Source: an uncultured Carboxylicivirga sp.
GTDB taxonomy: Bacteria; Bacteroidota; Bacteroidia; Bacteroidales; Marinilabiliaceae
NCBI RefSeq assembly: GCF_963674565.1
Contig: NZ_OY771430.1
Location: 1,736,001-1,800,000 of the forward strand
DNA: 64,000 nt
Direction: 5' to 3'
The notes under the pieces were generated by a model. It was given only the letters and a program-made list of their open reading frames with translations. It did no database searches and was not told the DNA's origin. The position numbers and the translations under genes are program-made. Numbering within the stretch: the first letter of the stretch is position 1; each line of letters starts with the position of its first letter. Shown piece after piece: positions 52,915 to 61,659 of this stretch.

Positions 52915-53187
52915 ATGAACAAGGCTCAATTAATCGATGCAATCGCTGGTGAAGCGGAAATTACAAAAGCTGACGCAAAAAAAGCTCTAGATGCTTTTAT
53001 TAAAGTAACTAGTGATTCATTGAAAACTGGTGGTCGTGTTGCGCTAGTAGGATTTGGTTCTTTTGGTGTTTCTGAAAGAAGTGCTCGCACAGGTAGAAAC
53101 CCTCAAACAGGTAAAGAAATTGAAATTCCTGCTAAAAAAGTTGTTAAATTCAAAGCTGGTAGCGAACTTAGCGATGCTATCAACTAA
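52915..53187 (+). CDS. hup: HU-family DNA-binding protein
   Basis: A 90-residue histone-like protein that bends and compacts DNA as a dimer. It has MNKAQLIDAIAGEAEITKADAKKALDAF, the arm region GFGSFGVSERSARTGRNPQTGKEIEIPA with the DNA-intercalating Pro of RNPQTG, and VVKFKAGSEL. It has a consensus promoter, a strong ribosome site and a strong terminator, typical of an abundant protein. Confidence 0.96.
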   Translation: MNKAQLIDAIAGEAEITKADAKKALDAFIKVTSDSLKTGGRVALVGFGSFGVSERSARTGRNPQTGKEIEIPAKKVVKFKAGSELSDAIN

Positions 53188-53212
53188 TAAGAAAGCAACA
53201 AAAAAATATTCG

Positions 53213-53239
53213 GAGAGCACTTAGGTGCTCTCTTTTTTT
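53213..53239 (+). terminator. Terminator of the HU gene
   Basis: GAGAGCAC, loop TTAG, GTGCTCTC, then seven T. Confidence 0.93.
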
Positions 53240-53274
53240 GCCTAAAATTTTAACTTAAAAATTAGACTTATCGA

Positions 53275-53955
53275 ATGAAACAAGCGCTTATAGAGTTTCT
53301 GGAAAAAGTGATGACTGAGGATCGTAGAGAAACTATGATAAACATAATTAATGACAGAACCAGATACCTAACCTTTGTTTTAGAAGATATATTTCAAACA
53401 CAGAATGCAAGTGCTGTTCTTCGCTCTTGCGATTGTTTTGGAGTACAAGATGTTCATATTATTGAAAACAGGAATTCATTTAATATAAATCCCAAGGTAG
53501 TTGTAGGAACCACCAAGTGGCTGGATATCTTCCGACATAAAGAACAGGAAAACAATACACGTAAAGCATTACAGGATCTAAAAAAACAAGGCTACCGTAT
53601 TGTAGCCACATCACCTCATCACAATGATATTAGTTTAGAAGAATATGATCTAACGCAAGGAAAAACAGCGTTGGTTTTTGGGACTGAACTTACCGGAATT
53701 TCAGACATTGTGAAAGAAGAAGCTGATGATTTTTTGAAAATTCCTATGCATGGATTTGCTGAAAGTCTGAATATTTCGGTTGCTGCAGCCATAACGCTTC
53801 ATCACTTAACCTACAAACTACGACAAAGTAATATTAATTGGCAATTAGCCCCAGAAGAGAGAGATGATTTATACATCGACTGGATGAAGAAATCGATCAA
53901 GAAAAGTGATTTATTAATTCAGGAGTTCGAAGAAAGATACACCAATCAGAAATAA
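53275..53955 (+). CDS. trmH: TrmH-type tRNA (Gm18) 2'-O-methyltransferase
   Basis: A SPOUT-knot RNA methyltransferase of 226 residues, SAM-dependent. Motif 1 is QNASAVLRSCDCFGV with the conserved Asn and Arg, motif 2 ALVFGTELTGIS and motif 3 IPMHGFAESLNISVAAAITL. The closest match is TrmH/SpoU, which methylates G18 of tRNA, with a C-terminal helical extension as in TrmH. It follows the HU terminator and must have its own promoter, which I cannot identify. Confidence 0.88.
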   Translation: MKQALIEFLEKVMTEDRRETMINIINDRTRYLTFVLEDIFQTQNASAVLRSCDCFGVQDVHIIENRNSFNINPKVVVGTTKWLDIFRHKEQENNTRKALQDLKKQGYRIVATSPHHNDISLEEYDLTQGKTALVFGTELTGISDIVKEEADDFLKIPMHGFAESLNISVAAAITLHHLTYKLRQSNINWQLAPEERDDLYIDWMKKSIKKSDLLIQEFEERYTNQK

Positions 53956-53979
53956 TCATACATTTTTTAACATCTACAG

Positions 53980-54009
53980 TTTGATAGTGGTGATATTTTT
54001 TTAAATTTG
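53980..54009 (+). promoter_or_regulatory. Promoter of the LytTR regulator
   Basis: TTTG at 53980-53983, an 18-base spacer, and TAAATTTG at 54002-54009. The start codon at 54026 leaves a leader of about ten bases. Confidence 0.65.
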
Positions 54010-54025
54010 ACAAAAAACAGAATCT

Positions 54026-54739
54026 ATGAATTGCATTATTATTGATGATGATAAGCTTTCAACGAAAATCATAAAAGAATTCATCGAGAAAACCGATGGA
54101 TTAATGCATGCCGGAAGCTTTGATAGTGCTGTGACTGCAATTAATTTCCTGTCCAAACCGGACACCAATCCTATTGATTTAATTTTTCTTGATATTGAGA
54201 TGCCAGAGATGAGTGGTATTGATTTTCTTAAATCATTAAGCAAACTACCTCAGGTTATTGTATATTCTTCTCAGGAAAAATATGCTATTGAATCATATGA
54301 ATATGATGTAACTGATTACCTATTAAAGCCTGTACAATACGGAAGGTTTATCAAGGCAGTTAATCGGGCTAAAGAACGATTTGAAGAAAGCGATACTGTA
54401 TCAAGAGAAAGTAGTGAGATATTTATTAAGAACAACAGTTCTTTAGTTAGAGTGAAATACGATGACATTCTTTGGATTGAAGCACTTGAAAATTATGTTG
54501 TGCTTAACACATTTAAAGATAAGTATACCATTCATTTCACTATGAAGGCTATCTCTGAAAAGATGCCAACTGATAGATTTGTTCGTGTTCACCGTTCATT
54601 TATCGTTAATATTACTAAAATTAAAGTAATTGAAGATAATTCAGTTATTATTATGCATGACGGAGGATCGAAAATAATTCCAATCGGAAAATCCTATAAG
54701 GATAAGCTAATGGATGATATAAATTTAATTACTAAATAA
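54026..54739 (+). CDS. LytTR-family response regulator
   Basis: A 237-residue regulator. The receiver (1-115) has CIIIDDDKLS, phospho-acceptor Asp56 in LIFLDIEMP and the Lys in DYLLKPVQYGRF. The LytTR DNA-binding domain (about 135-235) has DILWIEALENYVVL and RFVRVHRSFIVNITKI. Such proteins usually pair with LytS-type kinases, but no kinase gene is nearby, so it is an orphan here. Its targets are unknown. It has its own promoter and terminator. Confidence 0.92.
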   Translation: MNCIIIDDDKLSTKIIKEFIEKTDGLMHAGSFDSAVTAINFLSKPDTNPIDLIFLDIEMPEMSGIDFLKSLSKLPQVIVYSSQEKYAIESYEYDVTDYLLKPVQYGRFIKAVNRAKERFEESDTVSRESSEIFIKNNSSLVRVKYDDILWIEALENYVVLNTFKDKYTIHFTMKAISEKMPTDRFVRVHRSFIVNITKIKVIEDNSVIIMHDGGSKIIPIGKSYKDKLMDDINLITK

Positions 54740-54745
54740 AATTCG

Positions 54746-54770
54746 AAAGCCGTCAAACGACGGCTTTTTT
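54746..54770 (+). terminator. Terminator of the LytTR gene
   Basis: GCCGTC, loop AAAC, GACGGC, then six T. Confidence 0.92.
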
Positions 54771-54894
54771 GTTGGAATTATATAAGGTTAGAATAATACC
54801 ACAATATAAACGTTAATCACCTTAAAAGTTAGTTCTCCTATTAACATTGGCTCAAATTAAATACTTATTCTAAGAAGTGAAGTATCGGTACCAA

Positions 54895-54926
54895 CAAAAA
54901 AAGGATGCCATCATTCTGACATCCTT
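54895..54926 (-). terminator. Terminator of the xylose operon
   Basis: AAGGATG pairs with CATCCTT, with TTTTTTT following on the minus strand, just past the transporter stop codon. Confidence 0.85.
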
Positions 54927-54947
54927 CTCACTATATTAACTTAAACT

Positions 54948-56342
54948 TTATTTCAAATTCTTTATAACATCTTCCATCTCTTCCAACGATTTTCCTTTTG
55001 TTTCAGGTACCATTTTCCAAACAAAGATGGCAGATAGAATACTCATGATTCCATAAAACATATAAGTTGCTCCACCACTAAACTCCATCATTGCCGGATA
55101 TGTAGATGAGATGAAATAGTTGGCTGCCCATTGAGCCGCAACTGCTATTGCGATAGCCTTACCCCGGATTTTATTTGGAAAGATCTCTCCAATCAATACC
55201 CAACATATAGGCCCCCAACTCATCATAAAAGAAGCAGTATATATAATAATAAACACCAAAGTACTGATGCCAATCACTTTAAAGAAGGCCAACATACCAA
55301 TGGCAATCATACCTATTGCCATACCAATCGATCCAGTAATTAATAAGGGTTTACGCCCCCAGTGATCAACGGTAGCAATAGCCACAACAGTAAAAACTAC
55401 ATTCACCAGTCCCATTACTATGGTCTGAAGCATAGAGGCATCTTTTGCTGCGCCCATACTTTCGAAAATACGGGGAGCATAATATAAGGCAACATTAATT
55501 CCGACGAATTGCTGAAAAACAGATAGTAGAATACCAATGATAATGACGGTTTTTCCATAAGCCAGAACAGTTGAAGAACCGACAGATTTTTTCACGGTTT
55601 CCTTTATTTCATTAAGGATATTTTTTGCAGCATTTATACCGTTAATCTTTTCAAGAATAGTTAATGCCTTATCATCCTGACCTTGTAATGCAAGATATCG
55701 TGGTGTCTCTGGCACAAAAAGCAATAGAAAACCAAATAAACCTGCAGGAATAGCCTCAGAAATAAACATATAACGCCAGCCTACACTATTAATCCATTCA
55801 ATATTTTGACCTTTTGCAATTGACCAGTTGACAAAATAAACAACCAACATACCAAAAATAATGGCAAACTGGTTAAACGAAATTAAACGACCCCTAATAT
55901 GGGCAGGTGCAATTTCGCTGATATACATTGGACTGATTGCTGAAGCTAAACCAACACCAATACCTCCAATAATTCGATAAAAATTAAACATATAAAGCAA
56001 CCCCATAGTTGGTTCTCCTTCTGCAAAAAACATAAATTCAGGTTTCCCCGAACCCAATGCAGAAATGAAAAATAAAATGGCAGCCACCATTAACGATTTT
56101 TTCCGGCCTAATCGGGAGGCAAGGATACCCGAAATTGCACCACCAATAATACAACCGATTAATGCACTGGATACGGTCGCTCCATGGGCAAACGAACTCA
56201 AATTAAGTCCATCTATTAAGAAGGCCTGAATGGATTTTTCAGCACCTGAGATTACTGCTGTATCATAACCAAAAAGCAACCCTCCTAAGGTTGCCACCAA
56301 TGTTAACAGAATGATATAGCCAATATTTTGTTCTTTATTCAT
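54948..56342 (-). CDS. xylE: D-xylose:H+ symporter (XylE-type sugar porter)
   Basis: A 12-helix MFS sugar porter of about 464 residues that brings xylose into the cell with protons. Sugar-porter motifs are GGLLFGYDTAVISGA, SRLGRKKSL, PETPRYLALQG, QQFVGINVALYYAPRIFESMG, DHWGRKPLL and PETKGKSLEEME. I choose the ATG at 56342 (MNKEQNIGYI); the longer frame reads through a structured intergenic element and is not membrane-like. It follows xylA by 135 bases, and that gap contains a nested stem-loop. Specificity for xylose is inferred mainly from the operon. Confidence 0.9.
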   Translation of the reverse strand: MNKEQNIGYIILLTLVATLGGLLFGYDTAVISGAEKSIQAFLIDGLNLSSFAHGATVSSALIGCIIGGAISGILASRLGRKKSLMVAAILFFISALGSGKPEFMFFAEGEPTMGLLYMFNFYRIIGGIGVGLASAISPMYISEIAPAHIRGRLISFNQFAIIFGMLVVYFVNWSIAKGQNIEWINSVGWRYMFISEAIPAGLFGFLLLFVPETPRYLALQGQDDKALTILEKINGINAAKNILNEIKETVKKSVGSSTVLAYGKTVIIIGILLSVFQQFVGINVALYYAPRIFESMGAAKDASMLQTIVMGLVNVVFTVVAIATVDHWGRKPLLITGSIGMAIGMIAIGMLAFFKVIGISTLVFIIIYTASFMMSWGPICWVLIGEIFPNKIRGKAIAIAVAAQWAANYFISSTYPAMMEFSGGATYMFYGIMSILSAIFVWKMVPETKGKSLEEMEDVIKNLK

Positions 56343-56362
56343 AAAACCTGGATTTAGAAAAA

Positions 56363-56469
56363 TCCCGAAAGATAGTTGGTTTGAAGCTGACCTACCTGAA
56401 TGTACTCTTAAGAAATGCACTAACCCAAACGATTAGTGCATTTATGTTCGGTATTTATATCTTTCGGGA
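56363..56469 (-). ncRNA. Structured intergenic RNA element between xylA and xylE
   Basis: A perfect 12-bp closing stem (TCCCGAAAGATA at 56363-56374 with TATCTTTCGGGA at 56458-56469) encloses about 83 bases. Inside it is a second perfect 11-bp hairpin (AAATGCACTAA, 9-base loop, TTAGTGCATTT; 56413-56443). On the transcript the outer 3' arm is followed by TTTTT, 15 bases before the xylE ATG. It starts nine bases after the xylA stop. It may end part of the transcripts, guard the xylBA mRNA, or control xylE translation (inference). Confidence 0.6.
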
Positions 56470-56477
56470 AAATAAGA

Positions 56478-57791
56478 TTAGATATACATGTTGATCAATT
56501 GCTCATAACGCTCTTGTTTACCACTGATCTGAGTTGGCTCACCAACTTCTTTAGCAATGGTTCTTAGATCTTCCAATGATAATTTGCCAGCTTCGAAGTC
56601 AGCACCATTACCACTATCAAATGATGCGTAACGATTTGTTTTTAATTTCAGATATTCACTATTTTTAAGGATATCATCAGCAATAACCAATGCTCGTGCA
56701 AAAGTATCCATACCTGAAACGTGAGCTATAAAGATATCTTCGGTATCAGTTGAATTACGACGGATTTTAGCATCAAAGTTAATACCTCCACCTTGCAAAC
56801 CACCAGCCTGCAACACTACCATCATAGCCTGTACTGTTTCTGTAATGTTTGTTGGGAATTCATCAGTGTCCCAACCGTTTTGGTAATCACCTTTGTTGGC
56901 ATCCATACTACCTAACATACCAGCATCAGCAGCACATTGTAATTCATGTTCGAATGTGTGTTGAGCTAAAGTAGCGTGGTTTACCTCAATATTTAATTTA
57001 AAATCCTTATCCAAGCCATAGTTTCTTAAGAATCCGATAACAGTTTCAGCATCTACATCATACTGATGTTTAGATGGCTCCATTGGTTTAGGTTCAATAA
57101 AGAAATTACCTTTAAAACCATTGCTACGCGCATAATCACGAGCCATAGTTAAAAACTGAGCCATATGATCTTTTTCACGCTTCATGTTTGTATTCAACAA
57201 TGACATATAACCTTCACGTCCTCCCCAGAATACGTAGTTTTGACCTCCTAAAGCAATGGTGGCATCAATAGCATTTTTTACCTGAGTACCGGCATGAGCC
57301 AATGCATTGAAGTCAGGATTTGTAGAGGCTCCGTTCATGTAACGGGCGTTAGAAAATACGTTTGCTGTACCCCAAAGCAAGTTAACACCGGTTTCTTTTT
57401 GATATTGCTGAGCAATAGGTATAATTTTCTGTAAACGATCTTCGATTTCAAATACTGATCCGTCACCAACTACATCGGTATCGTGGAAACAATAGAAAGG
57501 AGCACCAATCTTAGAAAAGAATTCAAAAGCAGCTTCCATTTTATATTTTGCACGATCCATAGCATCCGCACCTTTGTCCCATGGAAAGTTCATTGTATCA
57601 CCACCGAAAGGATCACCTCCTTTAGCGCAGAAAGAATGCCAGTAAGCGATTGCAAAACGCATATGTTCTTTCATTGTTTTTCCTGCAATCACCTGCTCAG
57701 GATTGTACCATTTAAATGCCAATGGATTTTTTGAATCTCTACCCTCGTACCCAATCTTTCCTATTCCAGGAAAATATTCATTTGTTGCCAT
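56478..57791 (-). CDS. xylA: Xylose isomerase
   Basis: It converts D-xylose to D-xylulose. The 437-residue length and sequence match the class II enzymes. Visible sites are the catalytic His in YCFHDTDVVGDG, the Trp/Lys region WGGREGY, the metal-binding FFIEPKPMEPSKHQYD, IEVNHATLAQHTFEHEL and the Asp-rich SMDANKGDYQNGWDTDEFPT. It starts 27 bases after xylB ends. Confidence 0.96.
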   Translation of the reverse strand: MATNEYFPGIGKIGYEGRDSKNPLAFKWYNPEQVIAGKTMKEHMRFAIAYWHSFCAKGGDPFGGDTMNFPWDKGADAMDRAKYKMEAAFEFFSKIGAPFYCFHDTDVVGDGSVFEIEDRLQKIIPIAQQYQKETGVNLLWGTANVFSNARYMNGASTNPDFNALAHAGTQVKNAIDATIALGGQNYVFWGGREGYMSLLNTNMKREKDHMAQFLTMARDYARSNGFKGNFFIEPKPMEPSKHQYDVDAETVIGFLRNYGLDKDFKLNIEVNHATLAQHTFEHELQCAADAGMLGSMDANKGDYQNGWDTDEFPTNITETVQAMMVVLQAGGLQGGGINFDAKIRRNSTDTEDIFIAHVSGMDTFARALVIADDILKNSEYLKLKTNRYASFDSGNGADFEAGKLSLEDLRTIAKEVGEPTQISGKQERYEQLINMYI

Positions 57792-57818
57792 AACTGTAAC
57801 TATTAGATTGTAAGTTTT

Positions 57819-59291
57819 TTATTTTAATTGTGATTTCCATGATTCATATGCTGCTTTCAACGCAGACTCATTGTCTTTATTCGGTTCGATAACCTCAACC
57901 TTAGCCAATGATTCAAAAGCGACATCCAACGAGGCGTATAAACCTGCACCATAAGCAGCTCCTCTGGCAGCACCTAATGCTCCGTCGGTTTCATACAATT
58001 CGATGGTTGAGCCGGTAACATCTGCTAATGTTTGACGAAATATCGGACTGAGAAACATATTTGCCTTCCCGGCTTTAATAACTTTTGTTTCAATACCTGT
58101 CAGTTCCATTACATCCATTCCAAATTTAAAACTGAATGCAATTCCCTCCTGAGCAGCACGTAACATATGTGCTCTTGTATGATGATTGAAATTAAGATTA
58201 ACCAAACTTGAACCCGGATTCTGATTTTGAAGTACTCTTTCTGCACCATTGCCAAATGGAAAGAATAATAAGCCATTGCTACCAGGTGCAACTGCAGATG
58301 CTTCTTCATTCATCTGCACATAATCCAATTCTGAAGCAATATTTTTTCGTAACCAGGAGTTCAGAATCCCTGTTCCGTTGATACACAATAAAACACCCAA
58401 ACGCGGATCGCCATTGCTATGATTAACATGAGCAAATGTATTAACACGGCCTTTGGGATCGTATTTCAACTTGTCACTAACACCATAAACAACACCTGAA
58501 GTTCCTGCTGTAGCCGCCACTTCTCCAGGTTTCAACACATTTAAACTTAAAGCATTATTGGGTTGATCTCCGGCTCTGTAAGAAACTGCTATTCCTGCAG
58601 TCAGATTCAACTCTTTTGCAACTTCTTCTGTTAATGTACCCTGAACTTCAAAAGTTTCTTTTATAGTTGGTATTACACTTGCCTCAAAACCATAATATTC
58701 CAGAAGTTCCTTTGACACACTTTGCGTTTGAAAATCCCAGAAGATTCCTTCAGACAAACCACTTTTAGTAGTAACAATATCATCGGTTAAACGATACGCA
58801 ATGTAATCGCCAGGTAACATGATCTTATCAATTTTATTGAAAACTTCAGGTTCATTTTCTTTAACCCACTTCAATTTTGAAGCCGTGAAATTACCTGGAG
58901 AATTCAACATATGTGATAAACAGTGTTCCTCCCCTAATTTATCAAAGGCATCGTTTCCATATTTGATTGCACGACTGTCGCACCAGATAATCGCAGGACG
59001 TAATACCTCCCCTTCTTTATCTACCACTACCAATCCGTGCATCTGGTATGAGATTCCAATTGAGTTAATTTGAGTAACCTCTAATTTTGAGTTATTAAGC
59101 ACATCCTTTAATGCTAATTTTAAATTAGCCCACCAATCATTCGGATGCTGTTCTGCCCAATCGGGCTGAGGTGAAGAAATAGCCATTTCTTCTTTCGGAT
59201 AGAAAGCTGAATCAACTGCCTTACCGGTATTTACATCCAGCAATGCAACTTTTACTGAAGAACTTCCTATGTCAAAACCTAGTGAATACAT
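57819..59291 (-). CDS. xylB: Xylulokinase
   Basis: A FGGY-family kinase of 490 residues that phosphorylates D-xylulose to xylulose-5-phosphate for the pentose phosphate pathway. It has the ATPase phosphate-1 motif GFDIGSSSVKVALLD, the substrate region GISYQMHGLVVVD and PAIIWCDSRAI, the catalytic Asp in YRAGDQPNNAL, and GTSGVVYGV. It is the first structural gene after the regulator, with its own promoter and regulator site. Confidence 0.94.
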   Translation of the reverse strand: MYSLGFDIGSSSVKVALLDVNTGKAVDSAFYPKEEMAISSPQPDWAEQHPNDWWANLKLALKDVLNNSKLEVTQINSIGISYQMHGLVVVDKEGEVLRPAIIWCDSRAIKYGNDAFDKLGEEHCLSHMLNSPGNFTASKLKWVKENEPEVFNKIDKIMLPGDYIAYRLTDDIVTTKSGLSEGIFWDFQTQSVSKELLEYYGFEASVIPTIKETFEVQGTLTEEVAKELNLTAGIAVSYRAGDQPNNALSLNVLKPGEVAATAGTSGVVYGVSDKLKYDPKGRVNTFAHVNHSNGDPRLGVLLCINGTGILNSWLRKNIASELDYVQMNEEASAVAPGSNGLLFFPFGNGAERVLQNQNPGSSLVNLNFNHHTRAHMLRAAQEGIAFSFKFGMDVMELTGIETKVIKAGKANMFLSPIFRQTLADVTGSTIELYETDGALGAARGAAYGAGLYASLDVAFESLAKVEVIEPNKDNESALKAAYESWKSQLK

Positions 59292-59312
59292 ATTGCGTTT
59301 TATTAGTGTTCC

Positions 59313-59362
59313 GTTCTGTTGTGGTATGGTCCAAAGCTATAAAAAAGATTTATGTCTACAAT
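59313..59362 (-). promoter_or_regulatory. xylB promoter with overlapping regulator site
   Basis: On the minus strand TTG (59359-59361), a 19-base spacer and TAGCTTTG (59332-59339) form a promoter. The plus-strand motif GTTCTGTT-G-TGGTATGGTC-CAAAG (59313-59335) lies against the -7 box and runs into the transcription start. An almost identical copy lies before the GntR gene at 60365-60387. This is the likely operator for that repressor. Confidence 0.72.
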
Positions 59363-60345
59363 GATTCTCTGAAAAATATTTTAGTTGGCACACAAAAATC
59401 CATCTTCATATCTTCCGAAGCAAAAGCTGCAGCCTTTTGTCCCATTAGCTTAAAATCAGTAGAGATAACAGAGATACCCTTATAAATAAATTTCTTCATC
59501 GGCGTTTCGTTATACGATAAAATTCCAACATCAACGCCCGGCTCCAATTTCTTTTCTCTACACTGTTCCAGTATCTCACCAAGTATTCGATCACTTACGC
59601 TAAAATACATCTCTCCAGCCTTCACATTTAAAGCACTAGAATCCTGTAAAACATTGTAATCAAATTTCTTTTCGTTGCAATATTGCTTAAAATAGTCTAC
59701 CGTGATTTTGGGATGATTAGTAAATTCAGGATACACCATTATCAGTTTATTATACCTCCTTAGCAAATGCTCTGCTTCCGACAAAGCTTCAATAACAGCC
59801 TGTCCAAAATCCTGATATAACTTATTGGTAATACTTTTAATATTTGTATCCCAGTCAATAATAAGGGTCTTATCAGCAGGCAACATGCTTACCACCTCTT
59901 CCACTCCCTTATGAGCAAATGGCATAATAATATATTTACTATACCTCCCACGACTTTCGGTTATTAACTTTTTAAAAACATCAATATTATAATGATGAAA
60001 ATGTACGTCCGCAATGGTATCCTTGTCAAGATTTTTAACAAAACTACCGTACAAAACCTCCTTATAAGCTTTCAATGTATCCAGAAACAAAAACACCTTA
60101 CGCCCCTCTTTAGCAACAAAGTAACCTTTATTGGGCACCGATTCAATCACACCTTGTTCCTTGAGAATCCCATATGCTTTAAATACTGTATCACGCGACA
60201 ATTTATAAGTCTGACAAATCTGATTCACTGACGGCAACTGATCCCCTTCAAACAATTTATTTTCAGCAAGTGCATTTATTACCTGATCAACCAATTGTTG
60301 AAATTTGGGAATATCACTTGCAGGATTTATACTAAACTCCATCAT
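59356..60345 (-). CDS. GntR-family regulator with sugar-binding domain (xylose operon regulator)
   Basis: A 329-residue regulator. The winged-helix GntR domain (about 8-76) has LPSVNQICQTYKLSRDTVFKAYGILKEQGVIESVPNKGYFV. A LacI-type periplasmic-binding-like domain (about 84-325) follows, as in AraR. It is encoded just upstream of xylB, xylA and xylE and shares its predicted operator with xylB, so it should repress them and itself until a pentose or its derivative binds (inference). Start: two adjacent ATG codons, 60345 and 60342. Confidence 0.9.
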   Translation of the reverse strand: MMEFSINPASDIPKFQQLVDQVINALAENKLFEGDQLPSVNQICQTYKLSRDTVFKAYGILKEQGVIESVPNKGYFVAKEGRKVFLFLDTLKAYKEVLYGSFVKNLDKDTIADVHFHHYNIDVFKKLITESRGRYSKYIIMPFAHKGVEEVVSMLPADKTLIIDWDTNIKSITNKLYQDFGQAVIEALSEAEHLLRRYNKLIMVYPEFTNHPKITVDYFKQYCNEKKFDYNVLQDSSALNVKAGEMYFSVSDRILGEILEQCREKKLEPGVDVGILSYNETPMKKFIYKGISVISTDFKLMGQKAAAFASEDMKMDFCVPTKIFFRESL

Positions 60346-60364
60346 CTAAACTTTTATTTTATGT

Positions 60365-60390
60365 GTTCTGTTCTGGTATGGTCAAAGGTA
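60365..60390 (-). promoter_or_regulatory. gntR promoter box with overlapping regulator site
   Basis: TACCTTTG (60383-60390, minus strand) fits TAnnTTTG. The plus-strand motif GTTCTGTT-C-TGGTATGGTC-AAAG (60365-60387) overlaps it and matches the xylB site apart from one changed and one missing base. This suggests self-repression. No -33 element is clear. Confidence 0.68.
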
Positions 60391-60444
60391 AGTGTTATTT
60401 GTAAAAGATGCATCTTTTCTTAAAAAATTTATTTATTAAAACAT

Positions 60445-60474
60445 AAAAAACCCGATCCTGCATCAGAATCGGGT
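60445..60474 (-). terminator. Terminator of the uronate operon
   Basis: ACCCGAT pairs with ATCGGGT across an 11-base loop, followed by TTTTTT on the minus strand. Confidence 0.88.
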
Positions 60475-60497
60475 CTTATCATTATTTGATTATTGAA

Positions 60498-61658
60498 TTA
60501 TTTCACTTCAACTTTTAAAGGAGTATTCAAACATTTAGCAAATACATTTAAATAAGCTTCCCACTGCTCATTACCTTCAAATTGCTTACTTCCACTCCAG
60601 AAAAATCCTGAATAAAACTCAACTTTACCATCAAGAACTTTTAAATGCAACAGACCTTGACTTGCATCAGGCACGTCTGTTTCAATTTTTGAATGGCCCG
60701 CATAATAATCAGAAGAAGCAACAATAGCATTACTGATCTCTTCGCCAAAATGAGGAGCATACCAGTTAATCCATCCCAATTCATCATTGCTCGAAAAAGT
60801 TCCTTTACGGTCGTGAAATGTAACACCAGATGTTAATGTATCAGCACCTTCAACGTACACAACAAATTTGGTCATGTTACTACCCAAATCTATGGAGATA
60901 ACTTTTCGTTCTTTCACCATTGCTCCATCGACATCATAAGGCTTATAATCCAGTTCAAATTCTGTTGAAACAGGTCCGTTAAAGAAACTCTTGTATGCTA
61001 CAAAGTTTTTTGAAGTATACAACACTCCATTTTTATAAACTCCTGTACCACCGCAACCTCGACTGGTTCCTACGTGATAATTATCCAATCCTTCACCATG
61101 ATCACTGTGATAATACATATGATCATTCAGATAACCAGCATACCATTTATCGATAATTGAATAATCCACTTTCTTCAACCAGCAATCAACTCCACTACTT
61201 AACGTTCCTCCTGGAATATTCTCTTCAATCATTCGTTGTGCCTCAGGACCATATGTACGAAATGCAACGCGATCATTTTCCCAGGTATAATCATCAGTAC
61301 GCTCAGGTACAAAGCGAGCAAATGTTTTCACCTCTGTAGGCTCTATTGAACTCTCACCTTCTTTTACCCAAAAGCTTTTCGATTCATTAGCCTTTAATTC
61401 AACCTGAAACAGTACAACATCTGACACTTCATCTCCATCTGTATCAATCAACTGACTTAAAACTTCTTTATCTGACTCCTGATCGATTACAATCGCTTTT
61501 CCATTTTGAATATTAACATCAGCCAGCTTCACTTCCACCGTTTCAATTACACGATTGAAATCAGCCGGATTCGTCACTGTAACTGTTGGCACTGGGGCAC
61601 TGCATCTTGACAATACAAGGACCAATGCAATTGCTATAATTGGAAAAAATTTGTTCAT
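60498..61658 (-). CDS. DUF4861 lipoprotein of the uronate operon
   Basis: A lipoprotein of about 386 residues with signal MNKFFPIIAIALVLVLSRC. It matches DUF4861, a Bacteroidota family of unknown function, by AFRTYGPEAQRMIEEN, HSDHGEGLDNYHVGTSRGCGGTGVYKNGVLYTSKNF and the Trp-rich tail FYSGFFWSGSKQFEGNEQWEAYL. The conserved His/Asp-rich stretch could be catalytic. The start is the ATG at 61658, one base after the kduD stop; an ATG at 61673 would overlap kduD. Operon placement points to a role with unsaturated uronates (inference). Confidence 0.8.
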   Translation of the reverse strand: MNKFFPIIAIALVLVLSRCSAPVPTVTVTNPADFNRVIETVEVKLADVNIQNGKAIVIDQESDKEVLSQLIDTDGDEVSDVVLFQVELKANESKSFWVKEGESSIEPTEVKTFARFVPERTDDYTWENDRVAFRTYGPEAQRMIEENIPGGTLSSGVDCWLKKVDYSIIDKWYAGYLNDHMYYHSDHGEGLDNYHVGTSRGCGGTGVYKNGVLYTSKNFVAYKSFFNGPVSTEFELDYKPYDVDGAMVKERKVISIDLGSNMTKFVVYVEGADTLTSGVTFHDRKGTFSSNDELGWINWYAPHFGEEISNAIVASSDYYAGHSKIETDVPDASQGLLHLKVLDGKVEFYSGFFWSGSKQFEGNEQWEAYLNVFAKCLNTPLKVEVK

Positions 61659-61659
61659 C

